From Rhodopirellula islandica (lineage in GTDB: Bacteria; Planctomycetota; Planctomycetia; Pirellulales; Pirellulaceae), in contig NZ_LECT01000044.1 in assembly GCF_001027925.1 (NCBI RefSeq), forward strand, positions 186,001 to 250,000: 64,000 nucleotides of DNA, given 5' to 3'. Below are positions 37,723 through 45,779 of the stretch, in pieces; within the stretch, counting starts at the first letter, position 1, and every line of letters starts with the position of its first letter. A program made the position numbers and the translations under genes. The notes under the pieces are model-generated. The model searched no databases, was not told the origin of the DNA, and saw nothing but the letters and a program-made list of their open reading frames with translations.

Positions 37723-38378
37723 CAGGTCTTCCACCAAGGACTGCTGTCGGTGTCCAAAATCGTCCGAAGCTTCTTCAAACCTCGTTTGAGCAGACCGGCG
37801 ACCGCGGTCTCGCTTTTGTCCATTCGATCGACGATCTCTTTCAACGACAGTCCTTCCATGTAGCGCAGTCGGATGGCTTCGGCCTGCGTTTCGGGCAGCT
37901 CATGCAGTGCTTCCATCATCGCACTGACCGCTTCTTGCCGAACCGCCACACCGCTCGGGCTGGTCTTGGCTCCAGGCATTTGCGCAATCCAGTTGTCGGG
38001 CTGGCTGCCATCGCCACCTGCTCCTCCAGCGTGCACTTCTTTCTTTGTCGAACGCTTCTGGGTCATCACGTGGTGAGCGACCGCGGAAGCAACATTGTTT
38101 TTCAGCATGCCTCGCAACCAGCCCGCGAACTCGCCCGAGGATTCGCCTCGAAACGCATGCAGGTCGCGTTTCGCTTCCAAGAACGTGACCTGCACCAAAT
38201 CGGCCGGATCAATGCGTCGACGCAATTGATCGCTGAGATAGCGATGAGCCAGCATCAACAGGTATCCCCGGTAGCGCAACATCAATTGCCCCAACGCTTC
38301 GTTGTCGCCTCTTTTGGAGGCGATCACCAAAGCGGTGGTGGTGTCCGAAGACGTCGAATCAGATCGCGGTGGGTTCAA
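37722..38378 (-). CDS. ECF-type sigma factor linked to Ser/Thr kinase
   Basis: The 218-residue sigma factor has region 2 with RIDPADLVQVTFLEAKRDL and FAGWLRGMLKNN. A Gly-rich linker of about 30 residues follows, then region 4 with LPETQAEAIRLRYMEGLSLK and MDKSETAVAGLLKRGLKKLR. It matches the planctomycete ECF group encoded next to protein kinases. The kinase gene follows with a 1-base overlap. No anti-sigma gene is present, so the kinase may control sigma activity through phosphorylation, as proposed for such pairs. That is inference from context. Confidence 0.9.
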   Translation of the reverse strand: MNPPRSDSTSSDTTTALVIASKRGDNEALGQLMLRYRGYLLMLAHRYLSDQLRRRIDPADLVQVTFLEAKRDLHAFRGESSGEFAGWLRGMLKNNVASAVAHHVMTQKRSTKKEVHAGGAGGDGSQPDNWIAQMPGAKTSPSGVAVRQEAVSAMMEALHELPETQAEAIRLRYMEGLSLKEIVDRMDKSETAVAGLLKRGLKKLRTILDTDSSPWWKT

Positions 38379-38746
38379 CAGAAATCTCTCGGCAGGAACG
38401 GTGTCTGTCAGTTTAGTCCAGTTTCACCGGCTGGTTGATTGCCCGCCTGAACTGGGATCGGTGAAAGATCGCAGCGGCACGGTCAATCATGTCGTTTTCA
38501 GATCCAAAATGGGGCTGATTCTAGCGTCCGCTACGAATTTCGACCAACTTCTTAAGTTCTTCCCAGACCTTGGTTTGCAAAACGAAGCCCCTGACCGGAA
38601 CGAATGCTGTCCTGGGTGTCCGGAGGTTCCTTGACGGGCGTTCCGCTTGCTTGGATCGCGTGGGGTGGTTTGCTAAAGTGCCTAGGCGGAACTCGACCAA
38701 AAGTTCCGACCTTCCCCGCCTTCACACCATTCCGGAACGAGCCACC
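38379..38746. other. Divergent intergenic region
   Basis: These 368 bases separate the minus-strand sigma/kinase operon from a plus-strand propeller gene. They should hold both promoters. I see no repeat or recognisable operator. An open frame extending upstream of the propeller gene has no signal peptide and is not supported. Confidence 0.5.
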
Positions 38747-40093
38747 ATGCTTCGTCGACTTCGTATCCTGCCCTCATTCGAAACTGCTCGGCCGATCTTG
38801 GCAAAGGTAAAACGAATTGCAGCCACTTCGTTGATCCTCGGCACCACGGTGCTGGGAACCAACCTGCTGGCCGGTGACACCGATTGGCCACAATGGCGAG
38901 GTCCTGCCCGAGACGGCAAGGCAGCCGACCAAAATTTGCTTGCCACCTGGCCCGAGGACGGCCCCAAACTGAAGTGGACATTTTCCACCGCCGGACGTGG
39001 GTACAGCAGCACCGCGATTGTGGACGGCAAACTGTTCTCGATGGGCTCGGATGAGCAGAACTGCTATACGATTTGCGTCGACTCCAAAACCGGGCAATCG
39101 ATCTGGCAAGTTCCCGTGTCGCGTGCCGGCAGCGGCGACGACTACAACACGGGTTGGGGTGGCGGACCACGCAGCACCCCGACCATCGATGGCGATCAGG
39201 TCTTCGTGTTGTCCGACGTGGGTGTCGTCTCGGCCCTGCGACGCCAAGACGGACGCAAGCTTTGGTCCGTCGACTTGGTCGCCGACTACGGCGGTGGGAT
39301 TCCCAAGTGGGGATACAGCGAGTCGGTGTTGATCGATGGCGATCGCGTCGTCGTCACACCGGGCGGCAGCAATTTCATGATTGCTTTGGATCGTCGCACC
39401 GGGAAATTGCTGTGGCAATCCAAGGGCGTCGACGCGCCCTCACACTACGTGTCCGCCATGAAGGGTTCCCTGGGCGGAACCAATTACTACGTCACCGCCA
39501 GCAGCATTGGTGTGGTTGCGTTTGATTGTGAGTCCGGTGCAAAGCTGTTTGAGAACCCTTTGTCAGGAAACAAAGTCGCCACCATTCCGACGCCACTGAT
39601 TCTCGGTGACCACATCTATCACACCAGCGACTACGGCGCCGGCAACGTGTTGTTGAAGTTGACTTCTGCCGATGGTGGAATCAACGCCGAACAGATCTAT
39701 CATCTCGACGGAAAGTCGATGATGAATCACCACGGCGGCGTGGTGGCGGTGGACGGCACGATCTACGGACTCACCAAAGCCAGTGGTGGCGTTTGGATGG
39801 CACAGGACATCGAAAGCGGTGACACGCTTTGGCAAGAGAAACTGCGTCCCAACACGAGCGGTTCGATCTGTTTCGCCGATGGTCGTTTGTATTGCTACAA
39901 CGATAAAGATGGCACGGTGATTCTGTTGGAACCCAATCCCGAACGTTGGTCACCACTGGGCAAGTTGACCATCCCTCGCGAAACAGATTTGCCTCGTGGA
40001 AGCGGTGCGATTTGGGCCCACCCCGTGGTGGCGGATCAGACGTTGTTCATTCGCGATCAAAACCTGATTTTCGCGTTTGACATCGCTCGCTGA
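38747..40093 (+). CDS. Exported PQQ-like beta-propeller protein
   Basis: From the ATG at 38747 the 448-residue protein has an N-terminal hydrophobic export signal (about 25-42). It then opens with DWPQWRGPARDGKA, the classic start of planctomycete PQQ/BamB-like propellers. Repeated blade motifs follow, such as GKLFSMGSDEQNCYTICVDSKTG (split across one blade), ALRRQDGRKLWSVDL, ALDRRTGKLLWQSKG and AQDIESGDTLWQEKL. Such proteins are periplasmic or surface scaffolds, and some bind PQQ. No catalytic residue can be assigned. The gene is separated from neighbours by repeats on its 3' side and is probably monocistronic. Confidence 0.88.
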   Translation: MLRRLRILPSFETARPILAKVKRIAATSLILGTTVLGTNLLAGDTDWPQWRGPARDGKAADQNLLATWPEDGPKLKWTFSTAGRGYSSTAIVDGKLFSMGSDEQNCYTICVDSKTGQSIWQVPVSRAGSGDDYNTGWGGGPRSTPTIDGDQVFVLSDVGVVSALRRQDGRKLWSVDLVADYGGGIPKWGYSESVLIDGDRVVVTPGGSNFMIALDRRTGKLLWQSKGVDAPSHYVSAMKGSLGGTNYYVTASSIGVVAFDCESGAKLFENPLSGNKVATIPTPLILGDHIYHTSDYGAGNVLLKLTSADGGINAEQIYHLDGKSMMNHHGGVVAVDGTIYGLTKASGGVWMAQDIESGDTLWQEKLRPNTSGSICFADGRLYCYNDKDGTVILLEPNPERWSPLGKLTIPRETDLPRGSGAIWAHPVVADQTLFIRDQNLIFAFDIAR

Positions 40094-40118
40094 GGAACCA
40101 TTTTCGGGATTTTAAAAA

Positions 40119-40177
40119 GTAGCGGATGGGCGCGAGCCCTCCGGTCCCTCACCGGGCGGCTTGCGCCACACCGCTAA
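40119..40177. repeat. Hairpin repeat, 'TAGCGG..GCGCGAGCC' family, copy 1
   Basis: Arms TAGCGGATGGGCGCGAGCCC and GGGCGGCTTGCGCCACACCG, ending CCGCTA, form a stem of about 25 bases. The unit is preceded by AGGAACCATTTTCGGGATTT, which also flanks the copy at 44458-44514 in the opposite orientation. A third copy is at 62794-62884. Confidence 0.75.
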
Positions 40178-40326
40178 CATCGTCACTTGTTGTTCACGCG
40201 TGGCTAAGTCTCATTCCATGTTCCTCCTCCGGACACATCCATTGATCGGATGCCAAGTTCGGAGGAGGAAGCGAACGCCGCGAGCCTCAATGTCTCACTC
40301 GTGGTCTGTCAGGACTTGTTCTTAGG

Positions 40327-40430
40327 GTAGTGGACGAGGCGACGAGTCCTGAACTGGCGTCAAATCCAAGGACTCGTCGCCTCGTCCACTACGATCAACC
40401 CTCACTTTTAGCTGTGACGAACCACGAGGT
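40327..40430 (+). repeat. 'GGACGAGGCGACGAGTCC' hairpin family, copy 2
   Basis: GTAGTGGACGAGGCGACGAG and CTCGTCGCCTCGTCCACTAC form a near-perfect stem of about 24 bases (40327-40392). Homology with the copy at 53225-53325 continues past the stem through TCAACCCT-ACTTTTA--GTGACGAACCA, so the repeat unit is about 100 bases long. Confidence 0.8.
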
Positions 40431-40438
40431 GACGCGAC

Positions 40439-41722
40439 TCACTTGGCGACGAATTTGTAGATTCGTCCGCCGGCCATCATGGTGCTCACCAGGACTTCGC
40501 CTGAGTCCGTTTGACCGAAGGTGAAGACGGGCAATCCGGTTGCCGCGATGGGGCGATTTTCGGTGACCGTTGATGTCTCTGCGTCGTACTTCAACGCCCA
40601 AATCTTTCCGGTGACATAGTCGCCGTAAAGGTAATAACCATCGAGCATCGGTGTTTGAGTCCCGCGATAGACGGCTCCACCCGTGACTGATTTTCCCCAA
40701 TCATCGGTGTGGGGATACTCGATCAGCGGATCGATCAAATCGGGACGAGCGTCAGAACCGTTGCCATTGAGCGTGAACTTGTGATTGGCTTCTCGCAGGC
40801 TCCATCCGTAGTTCCCACCGCGGCGGATCAGGTTGATTTCTTCCCACTCGTTCTGCCCGACGTCCGCGGCCCACAGGAAGTCGGTCTTGGGATCGAACGC
40901 CATCCGCCAAATGTTGCGGATACCGATCGCATAGATCTCAGGCCGGGCATCAGTTTGACCGACGTAAGGATTGTCCTTGGGAATGCCGTACGGCTTGTCG
41001 CCCTCGCGTTGGTCGACGTCGATTCGCATGACCGAACCGAGCAACTGACTTGGGTCTTGGGCCGATTGCAGTGGGTCGTTGGCTTTCCCGCCATCGCCCA
41101 ACGCGATGTACAAGAAACCATCGGGGCCAAACGCAACGGTGCCACCGTTGTGATTCCAAAATGGTTGTTCAATCCGCAGCAATTCGCGAGCGGACGAGGG
41201 ATCACCCTTTTGGTTGTCGCTGCCTTGGACGGTGCTGAACTCGGTCAGAACCGAAACGTGCGGTTTGTCCGACGTGGTGTAGTAGGCATAGAACAGGCCG
41301 TTGTCTTTGAATTGGGGATGGAACGCCATTCCCAAAAAGCCTTCTTCATTTTCGCGGTCTTTGTACGTGACCAGATCGCTGAAGTCGGCGAACAGTTCTG
41401 GCTCAGAGACTTCGCTGTCGCTTTCGTCAAAGAAGTAGACTTCGCCGGTTTGGCTGGCGACGAACAATCGTCCGCTTCCATCACCCGCACCAGTGATGAT
41501 CACCGGCCGACTGATGCGAAGGTTCGGGTAGGCTTCCACGACTTCGACGGGCATCGGTGAGACGTCGAGCGATGCGGGAGGCTCGGCCAAGTTGATCGTG
41601 GGCGAAGCCTGGGTGGGTTGCTTGGCAACCGCGTCCGGTGATTCAGCGTTCGCGGGTGGCGCGGCCAAGCAAGCCGTCGCAGCTCCACTGAGCAGCAGCT
41701 GTTGAATCCAAGATTTCTTCAT
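40439..41722 (-). CDS. PQQ-dependent glucose/sorbosone dehydrogenase family protein
   Basis: From the ATG ending at 41722 the 427-residue protein has a signal peptide (LLLSGAATACLAAPPANA). The soluble glucose dehydrogenase/GSDH propeller follows, with DGSGRLFVASQTGEVYFFD, GFLGMAFHPQFKDNG, WNHNGGTVAFGPDGFLYIAL, DGGKANDPLQSAQDP, ADVGQNEWEEINLI and RRGGNYGWSLRE. Members oxidise aldoses or polyols in the periplasm with PQQ or act as accessory propellers; without experimental data the substrate is open. The longer frame upstream lacks a plausible start. The FKBP gene lies 109 bases upstream on the same strand. Confidence 0.9.
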   Translation of the reverse strand: MKKSWIQQLLLSGAATACLAAPPANAESPDAVAKQPTQASPTINLAEPPASLDVSPMPVEVVEAYPNLRISRPVIITGAGDGSGRLFVASQTGEVYFFDESDSEVSEPELFADFSDLVTYKDRENEEGFLGMAFHPQFKDNGLFYAYYTTSDKPHVSVLTEFSTVQGSDNQKGDPSSARELLRIEQPFWNHNGGTVAFGPDGFLYIALGDGGKANDPLQSAQDPSQLLGSVMRIDVDQREGDKPYGIPKDNPYVGQTDARPEIYAIGIRNIWRMAFDPKTDFLWAADVGQNEWEEINLIRRGGNYGWSLREANHKFTLNGNGSDARPDLIDPLIEYPHTDDWGKSVTGGAVYRGTQTPMLDGYYLYGDYVTGKIWALKYDAETSTVTENRPIAATGLPVFTFGQTDSGEVLVSTMMAGGRIYKFVAK

Positions 41723-41831
41723 GGGGGAACCTTCGCGAGAACGAACGAAATGAGTGGAGGTAGCAAAAAAGACGCTCGTCAAATGACGAGCGTCCAGGAA
41801 CATTCGATTGGATTGGGACCGCCGTGGCGAC

Positions 41832-42548
41832 CTACAAAATTTCGAGCAACTCGACTTCGAAGACCAACACTTCGTTGGGTCCAATCTTGGGTGGCGAACC
41901 GTTTTCGCCGTAGGCCAATTCTGGTGGAATGAAGAGCATCCACTTCGATCCGACCTTCATCTTTTGAAGCGCCAGTTGCCACCCTTGGATCACGCGACCG
42001 ACGGGGAACTTGGCAGGCTGGCCACGCTCGACCGAGCTGTCAAAGACTTCGCCATTGGTCAATTTGCCCGTGTAGTGAACCGCGACCGTGTCTTCGGCCG
42101 ATGGGGAGGCGCCTTCGCCTTCTTTGACCACTTTATATTGCAGTCCACCCTCGAGTTCTTTGATGCCTTCGACCTTGGCGTTTTGCTTGAGCCACAACGC
42201 GCTCTTCTCTTGGTTCAGCACGCCTTGTTTTTGCAGCTCGGCCATCTTTTCAGCCTGACGCTTTTGCATCATGGCCTGAATTTTGCCTTGGATTTCTTGC
42301 AGCTGTTCGTCGCTCAGAGCGGGGTCTTTTTGCGACAACGCGTCCTGCAAACCTTGGTTCATTCCTTCGACGGTGAAGTCAGTGGATTGGAAACCTTGTT
42401 GAACGAAAGAACTGCCAACAGTGAATCCGAGGAAGTAGCCAAGTTGGTCATCGACCTTGGCCGCTGAATCATCTTGAGCGTTGCCGGGGGAGGTCATGAT
42501 GAACGTGGCCAAGCAGAGGGTGGGAAGCAGGCGGGAGAGACGGGGCAT
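41832..42548 (-). CDS. FKBP-type peptidyl-prolyl isomerase (Mip/FkpA-like)
   Basis: From the ATG ending at 42548 the 238-residue protein has a signal peptide (LPTLCLATFIMTSPGNA). A helical, Gln/Lys-rich dimerisation region of about 110 residues follows (LGYFLGFTVGSSFVQQGF, IQAMMQKRQAEKMAELQK). The C-terminal FKBP domain has DTVAVHYTGKLTNGEVFDSS, VIQGWQLALQKMKVGSKW, FIPPELAYGE and EVLVFEVELLEI. It would fold exported proteins outside the cytoplasmic membrane by accelerating prolyl isomerisation. Overall length and order match FkpA and Mip proteins. Confidence 0.93.
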   Translation of the reverse strand: MPRLSRLLPTLCLATFIMTSPGNAQDDSAAKVDDQLGYFLGFTVGSSFVQQGFQSTDFTVEGMNQGLQDALSQKDPALSDEQLQEIQGKIQAMMQKRQAEKMAELQKQGVLNQEKSALWLKQNAKVEGIKELEGGLQYKVVKEGEGASPSAEDTVAVHYTGKLTNGEVFDSSVERGQPAKFPVGRVIQGWQLALQKMKVGSKWMLFIPPELAYGENGSPPKIGPNEVLVFEVELLEIL

Positions 42549-42808
42549 CGGTAAAGTCCTAAGAGGGAGGCAAGCAGACGCGTTGTGGGCAGACAATTGC
42601 CGACAACCTTCGAGACTTCGTGCTGCCTGCATTCAAGATACCAGTCGTGGCAGAATACTTCACGCCCGGGTGAAGTGGGGGCAATCCACGGTTCAGAATT
42701 GGCGTTTTTTAACACCGTTTCAGGTTGGACACAGTCCGCCATGGTTCGGTTGCGGTGGAACGGTACTTTCTTTCACCCGAGCTCGCTGAATCCAACGCCG
42801 TTGGATCG

Positions 42809-43903
42809 TTACGAACCACCCGACAGAAAAACCGCCAACACAACGAGGACAATGAGCGCCACCACGATGACACTGATCTTGGCCAAACTGACTGGCTCGC
42901 GATTTGTTCCGCCCAAGCGGAAATGGATTTGCTCTTCCAACAACCGCCGTCCTTTTTCGGTCACGCTGTCGGCACTGACGTCAGCAGGATGGTTCTCAGC
43001 GTGGGAATCACCCGCGGTGGGCGGGGATTGTTGGGGATGAGCTGACAGATCGTATTTCTCACCGATCTCAATCATCACCCCTTGAACGGATCGAGCGTTG
43101 AAGGGTCGATCATCGGGCTGCTTTTCCAAGCATTCGGCAATGACTTGACTCAGTTCCGCAGGAACATCTGGCACCAGCGAAGCGATGGTGGGGGCTTTCG
43201 TCCGCAAATGCTGTTCAAACAGTTGGGCAAAGTTTTCGCCGGCAAACACTTTGCGATTGGCAAGCATTTCAAACAGCACGCAGCCGAGGGCATACAAATC
43301 TGCCTTTCCGCTGATGGCTTCATCCCCAGTGATCTGTTCGGGTGCCATGTAAGCGTGGGTGCCGACCGTCAAACCCTGCGACGTCAGGTCCGACGAATGC
43401 TGGTCACGAGCGATCCCAAAGTCACCCAATTTCACGAGTGCATCTCGTGTGAGAAACAGATTGCCCGGTTTGAGATCACGGTGAATCACACCGTGGTTGT
43501 GGGCGCATTGAAGTGCCGAGCAAACTTGCCGAGCCACATCGACGACCACCGGCCAGGCCAACGCTCCGTTGGTTTCCAGCAAGTCTTTGATGGTTCCGCC
43601 GTCAACGCGTTCCATCACATAGAACAGTTGTCCGTCTTCGGAACCGCCACCGAAGTACCCAATGATGTTGGGATGCTGCAAACGCTCCAAAATCAACATT
43701 TCGCGACGGAAACGGGCTTGGATCAGCTCGTCTTGGGAGACGGCCGGGTGCAGCTTTTTGATGGCCAAATCCTGGCCGCGAATTTCATCAGCGGCAGGAT
43801 GGACTTCGATGTCGTCGCGAACTTTCCCGTCGTAAACCGTGCCGACCGTGCCCACTCCAAGAACCGCGCCCAGTTCAAAATCATTCAGGCGAAGATGGGG
43901 CAT
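42809..43903 (-). CDS. Transmembrane Ser/Thr protein kinase
   Basis: The 364-residue protein carries a Hanks-type kinase over residues 8-280. It has a variant P-loop LGVGTVGTVYDG (Thr/Val in place of Gly/Phe), catalytic Lys in LAIKKL, HRDLKPGNLFL, DFGIARD and HAYMAPEQIT. A linker rich in Ser, Pro and His follows. A C-terminal membrane helix comes near the end (ISVIVVALIVLVVLAVFLSG) with almost nothing beyond it. It therefore has no large sensor domain and faces the cytoplasm. The start lies only 23 bases after the rplU stop on the same strand, so ribosomal protein L21 and this kinase are probably cotranscribed. Confidence 0.92.
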   Translation of the reverse strand: MPHLRLNDFELGAVLGVGTVGTVYDGKVRDDIEVHPAADEIRGQDLAIKKLHPAVSQDELIQARFRREMLILERLQHPNIIGYFGGGSEDGQLFYVMERVDGGTIKDLLETNGALAWPVVVDVARQVCSALQCAHNHGVIHRDLKPGNLFLTRDALVKLGDFGIARDQHSSDLTSQGLTVGTHAYMAPEQITGDEAISGKADLYALGCVLFEMLANRKVFAGENFAQLFEQHLRTKAPTIASLVPDVPAELSQVIAECLEKQPDDRPFNARSVQGVMIEIGEKYDLSAHPQQSPPTAGDSHAENHPADVSADSVTEKGRRLLEEQIHFRLGGTNREPVSLAKISVIVVALIVLVVLAVFLSGGS

Positions 43904-43926
43904 CGAACCAGCCGATCAGGAAAGCG

Positions 43927-44241
43927 TCATACGCCCGCGATTTCTTCAATTCGGATGCGGGTGTTTTTTTGGCGGTGTCCCGTTCGCTTTTTGCTGTGTT
44001 TGCGACGACGGAACTTTTGAATGTAGATCTTTTTGTCTTGGGACATGCCCAATACCGACGCACTGATGGAAACACCGTCCAGAGTCGGAGCACCCAATTT
44101 TAGACCGTCTTCAGCGCCAACGGCCAAAACGGTTTCAAATTTCAGGTTTTCTCCTGCAGCGATGTCACGGTAATCGACGTCGAGTTCCATTCCTGGTTCG
44201 ACTCGGTATTGGCGTCCACCGTCGACAAAGATGGCATACAT
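43927..44241 (-). CDS. rplU: Ribosomal protein L21
   Basis: Starting at the ATG ending at 44241, the 104-residue protein is a normal-size bL21. Signature segments are MYAIFVDGGRQYRVEPGMEL, GLKLGAPTLDGVSISASVLG and the conserved KIYIQKFRRRKHSKKRTGHR in the C-terminal half. bL21 binds 23S rRNA domain I/II in the large subunit. The open frame extends 58 codons upstream, but no L21 has such a leader. In most bacteria rplU is followed by rpmA and obg. Here neither is present and a protein kinase gene follows instead. Confidence 0.96.
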   Translation of the reverse strand: MYAIFVDGGRQYRVEPGMELDVDYRDIAAGENLKFETVLAVGAEDGLKLGAPTLDGVSISASVLGMSQDKKIYIQKFRRRKHSKKRTGHRQKNTRIRIEEIAGV

Positions 44242-44548
44242 GGCGGGAAAAAGGTTCGTGGAGAATTGGGAATTGACCCGAAGGTCGTATTTTCGAATCG
44301 CGAAGGATAGTGTCTGGCCCGTGGATTTACCAGGGCTGATTTTTCGAATGCGTCCGAATCCAGTTGATCGTCGCTCGGAAACCTCTCGGTTGAGCGAAAT
44401 ATCGCCCGGTCTCACAATTGTTGGTGTTCAGGAACCGTTCGGAATCAAGTTCGGTTATAGCGGAGCGGCGCGAGCCGCCCGGTGTGTCACCGGAGGGCTC
44501 GCGCCCTTCCGCTACCTTTTTGATCCCGAATGGTTCCTAAATCGGTGC
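44242..44548. other. Intergenic region upstream of rplU
   Basis: The 307 bases hold the rplU promoter, which I cannot place, and a hairpin repeat at 44458-44514. There is no other gene. Confidence 0.5.
44430..44538. repeat. Hairpin repeat, 'TAGCGG..GCGCGAGCC' family, copy 2
   Basis: The inner stem TAGCGGAGCGGCGCGAGCCG to GGGCTCGCGCCCTTCCGCTA spans 44458-44514. Outer arms AGGAACCGTTCGGAATC (44430-44446) and GATCCCGAATGGTTCCT (44522-44538) are complementary except for two positions. The unit lies between the DUF1080 stop and rplU. It is inverted relative to the copy at 40119. Confidence 0.75.
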
Positions 44549-45352
44549 TCAGGGGAGCTCACGCAGCCAAATTTCGCGGAATCGAATCGGGCTGCCTTCG
44601 GATTCGAGACACAAGTAGCCTTCATCGGGCGAGCAACTTCGGCCGCCGGAAACCTCCACGCCATTGACCCACAGACGGATCTCCCCGTTGATCCCGCGGA
44701 CGTAATATTGATTCCATTCTCCGTGCGGATGGGTGGTCTCTGCCGAGGGAAAACTTCGGTGACCGTCGGGCGACAGCGGAGGAAACGGCTGCATCGACGA
44801 TTTTCCAACCGCGAAAATGTCGCCGTGGCTGGTGAACCAAGTGGGTGGTTTTCCGGTCGATTCGGTGTACTTGCGGCCGTAGTCGAGGTCCAACATCTGG
44901 ACCTCGATGCCAGTGTTGGGCAAACGGTTGGGCGGCAGGCCTTCCAAAGCCGACATGGGCACCCAAGCGAACACGCCAGAGTTGCCGGCCGGTTTGAGAT
45001 GCTTCCACTGAATGACCAACTCAAAGTTTTTGACTTCGAATTTGGTTCGAGTGACGCCGATGGGCTGGCCGCTGCCGAGCGCTTCGGTGCCTTCCCAGAC
45101 CAGTGTCTGATCGTCGCCGTTGACTCGCACAAAGTCGTCGCCGTCCAATTGCCGCCAACCGGGAGCGTCGGTGTCAAAGACTTGGACCGAAACGTTCGAG
45201 CCCGTTTCGTTAGGTTCATCCGCGTGCAACACCGACGCGGATGGATCACCGAGCACGCAGCAACCAGCGATGGCCAACGTCATCCACCTGGATGGCAGGG
45301 CGTTTCGTTGAAGAAACGAAAGCGAACCGAAAAATTCTGAAACGAGCCGCAT
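44549..45352 (-). CDS. DUF1080 (3-keto-disaccharide hydrolase family) protein
   Basis: From the ATG ending at 45352 the 267-residue exported protein has a hydrophobic signal (WMTLAIAGCCVLGDPSASVLHA). A DUF1080 concanavalin-like fold follows, with VWEGTEALGSGQPIGVTRTK, FELVIQWKHLKPAGNSGVFA, GIEVQMLDLDYG, HPHGEWNQYYVRGINGEIRL and FREIWLRELP. DUF1080 proteins are now linked to hydrolysis of 3-keto-glycosides after sugar oxidation, and planctomycetes carry many. No oxidoreductase partner is adjacent. Function is by family only. Confidence 0.9.
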   Translation of the reverse strand: MRLVSEFFGSLSFLQRNALPSRWMTLAIAGCCVLGDPSASVLHADEPNETGSNVSVQVFDTDAPGWRQLDGDDFVRVNGDDQTLVWEGTEALGSGQPIGVTRTKFEVKNFELVIQWKHLKPAGNSGVFAWVPMSALEGLPPNRLPNTGIEVQMLDLDYGRKYTESTGKPPTWFTSHGDIFAVGKSSMQPFPPLSPDGHRSFPSAETTHPHGEWNQYYVRGINGEIRLWVNGVEVSGGRSCSPDEGYLCLESEGSPIRFREIWLRELP

Positions 45353-45779
45353 GATCGAACTCTGTGGATTTGGAGGGGAGGAAGGGGCGGGCACCGGGGC
45401 GAACAATCACCTCGGACGAACTTAAAGAGGGCATGAGGCGCATTAATCTGCGCCCATTCCTTCGGATGACCGGCGAGGTGGGTTGGAGACGCCGGTGCGT
45501 GGTCGGTCGAGCCAGGCGAATTCGCGTTGACCCAAGGTAGGACAGGATTATAGTCCGGCTTTCGCGTGGGAATGCAATGGACTGACCCGCGTCGCTTCTT
45601 GGGTTTGAATACCCGCCCTCGCTGCCTCACTGGCAAGTCGATTGGGTTTCTGCTGATGGCCCGAATGTTCATTCGGTCGAGCTTTTGTCTCACGGTGGCC
45701 TACGTTTAAGGAAGCTCCATCCGTAACGACTTAGCAGAACCTGCGACTGAACCGATGAGTCGCTGCTTCGGAAACCAAA
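45353..45779. other. Divergent intergenic region
   Basis: These 427 bases separate the DUF1080 gene (minus) from the SulP gene (plus). I see no repeat or RNA gene. The short open frame overlapping 45280-45693 is low-complexity and not supported. Both promoters should lie here. Confidence 0.5.

Larger units (their letters stand above)
40094..40438. other. Intergenic region between convergent genes, with two hairpin repeats
   Basis: The region lies between the propeller gene (plus) and the sugar dehydrogenase gene (minus). It contains the GTAGCGG/GCGCGAGCC element at 40119-40177 and the GGACGAGGCGACGAGTCC element at 40327-40392, both listed separately. Otherwise it contains nothing I can support. 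Confidence 0.6.

Noticed and set aside
40330..40524. Short frame reading through the hairpin repeat (similar frame at 53081-53302)
   Set aside because: The shared peptide arises only because both are copies of a palindromic repeat; it is not a gene.
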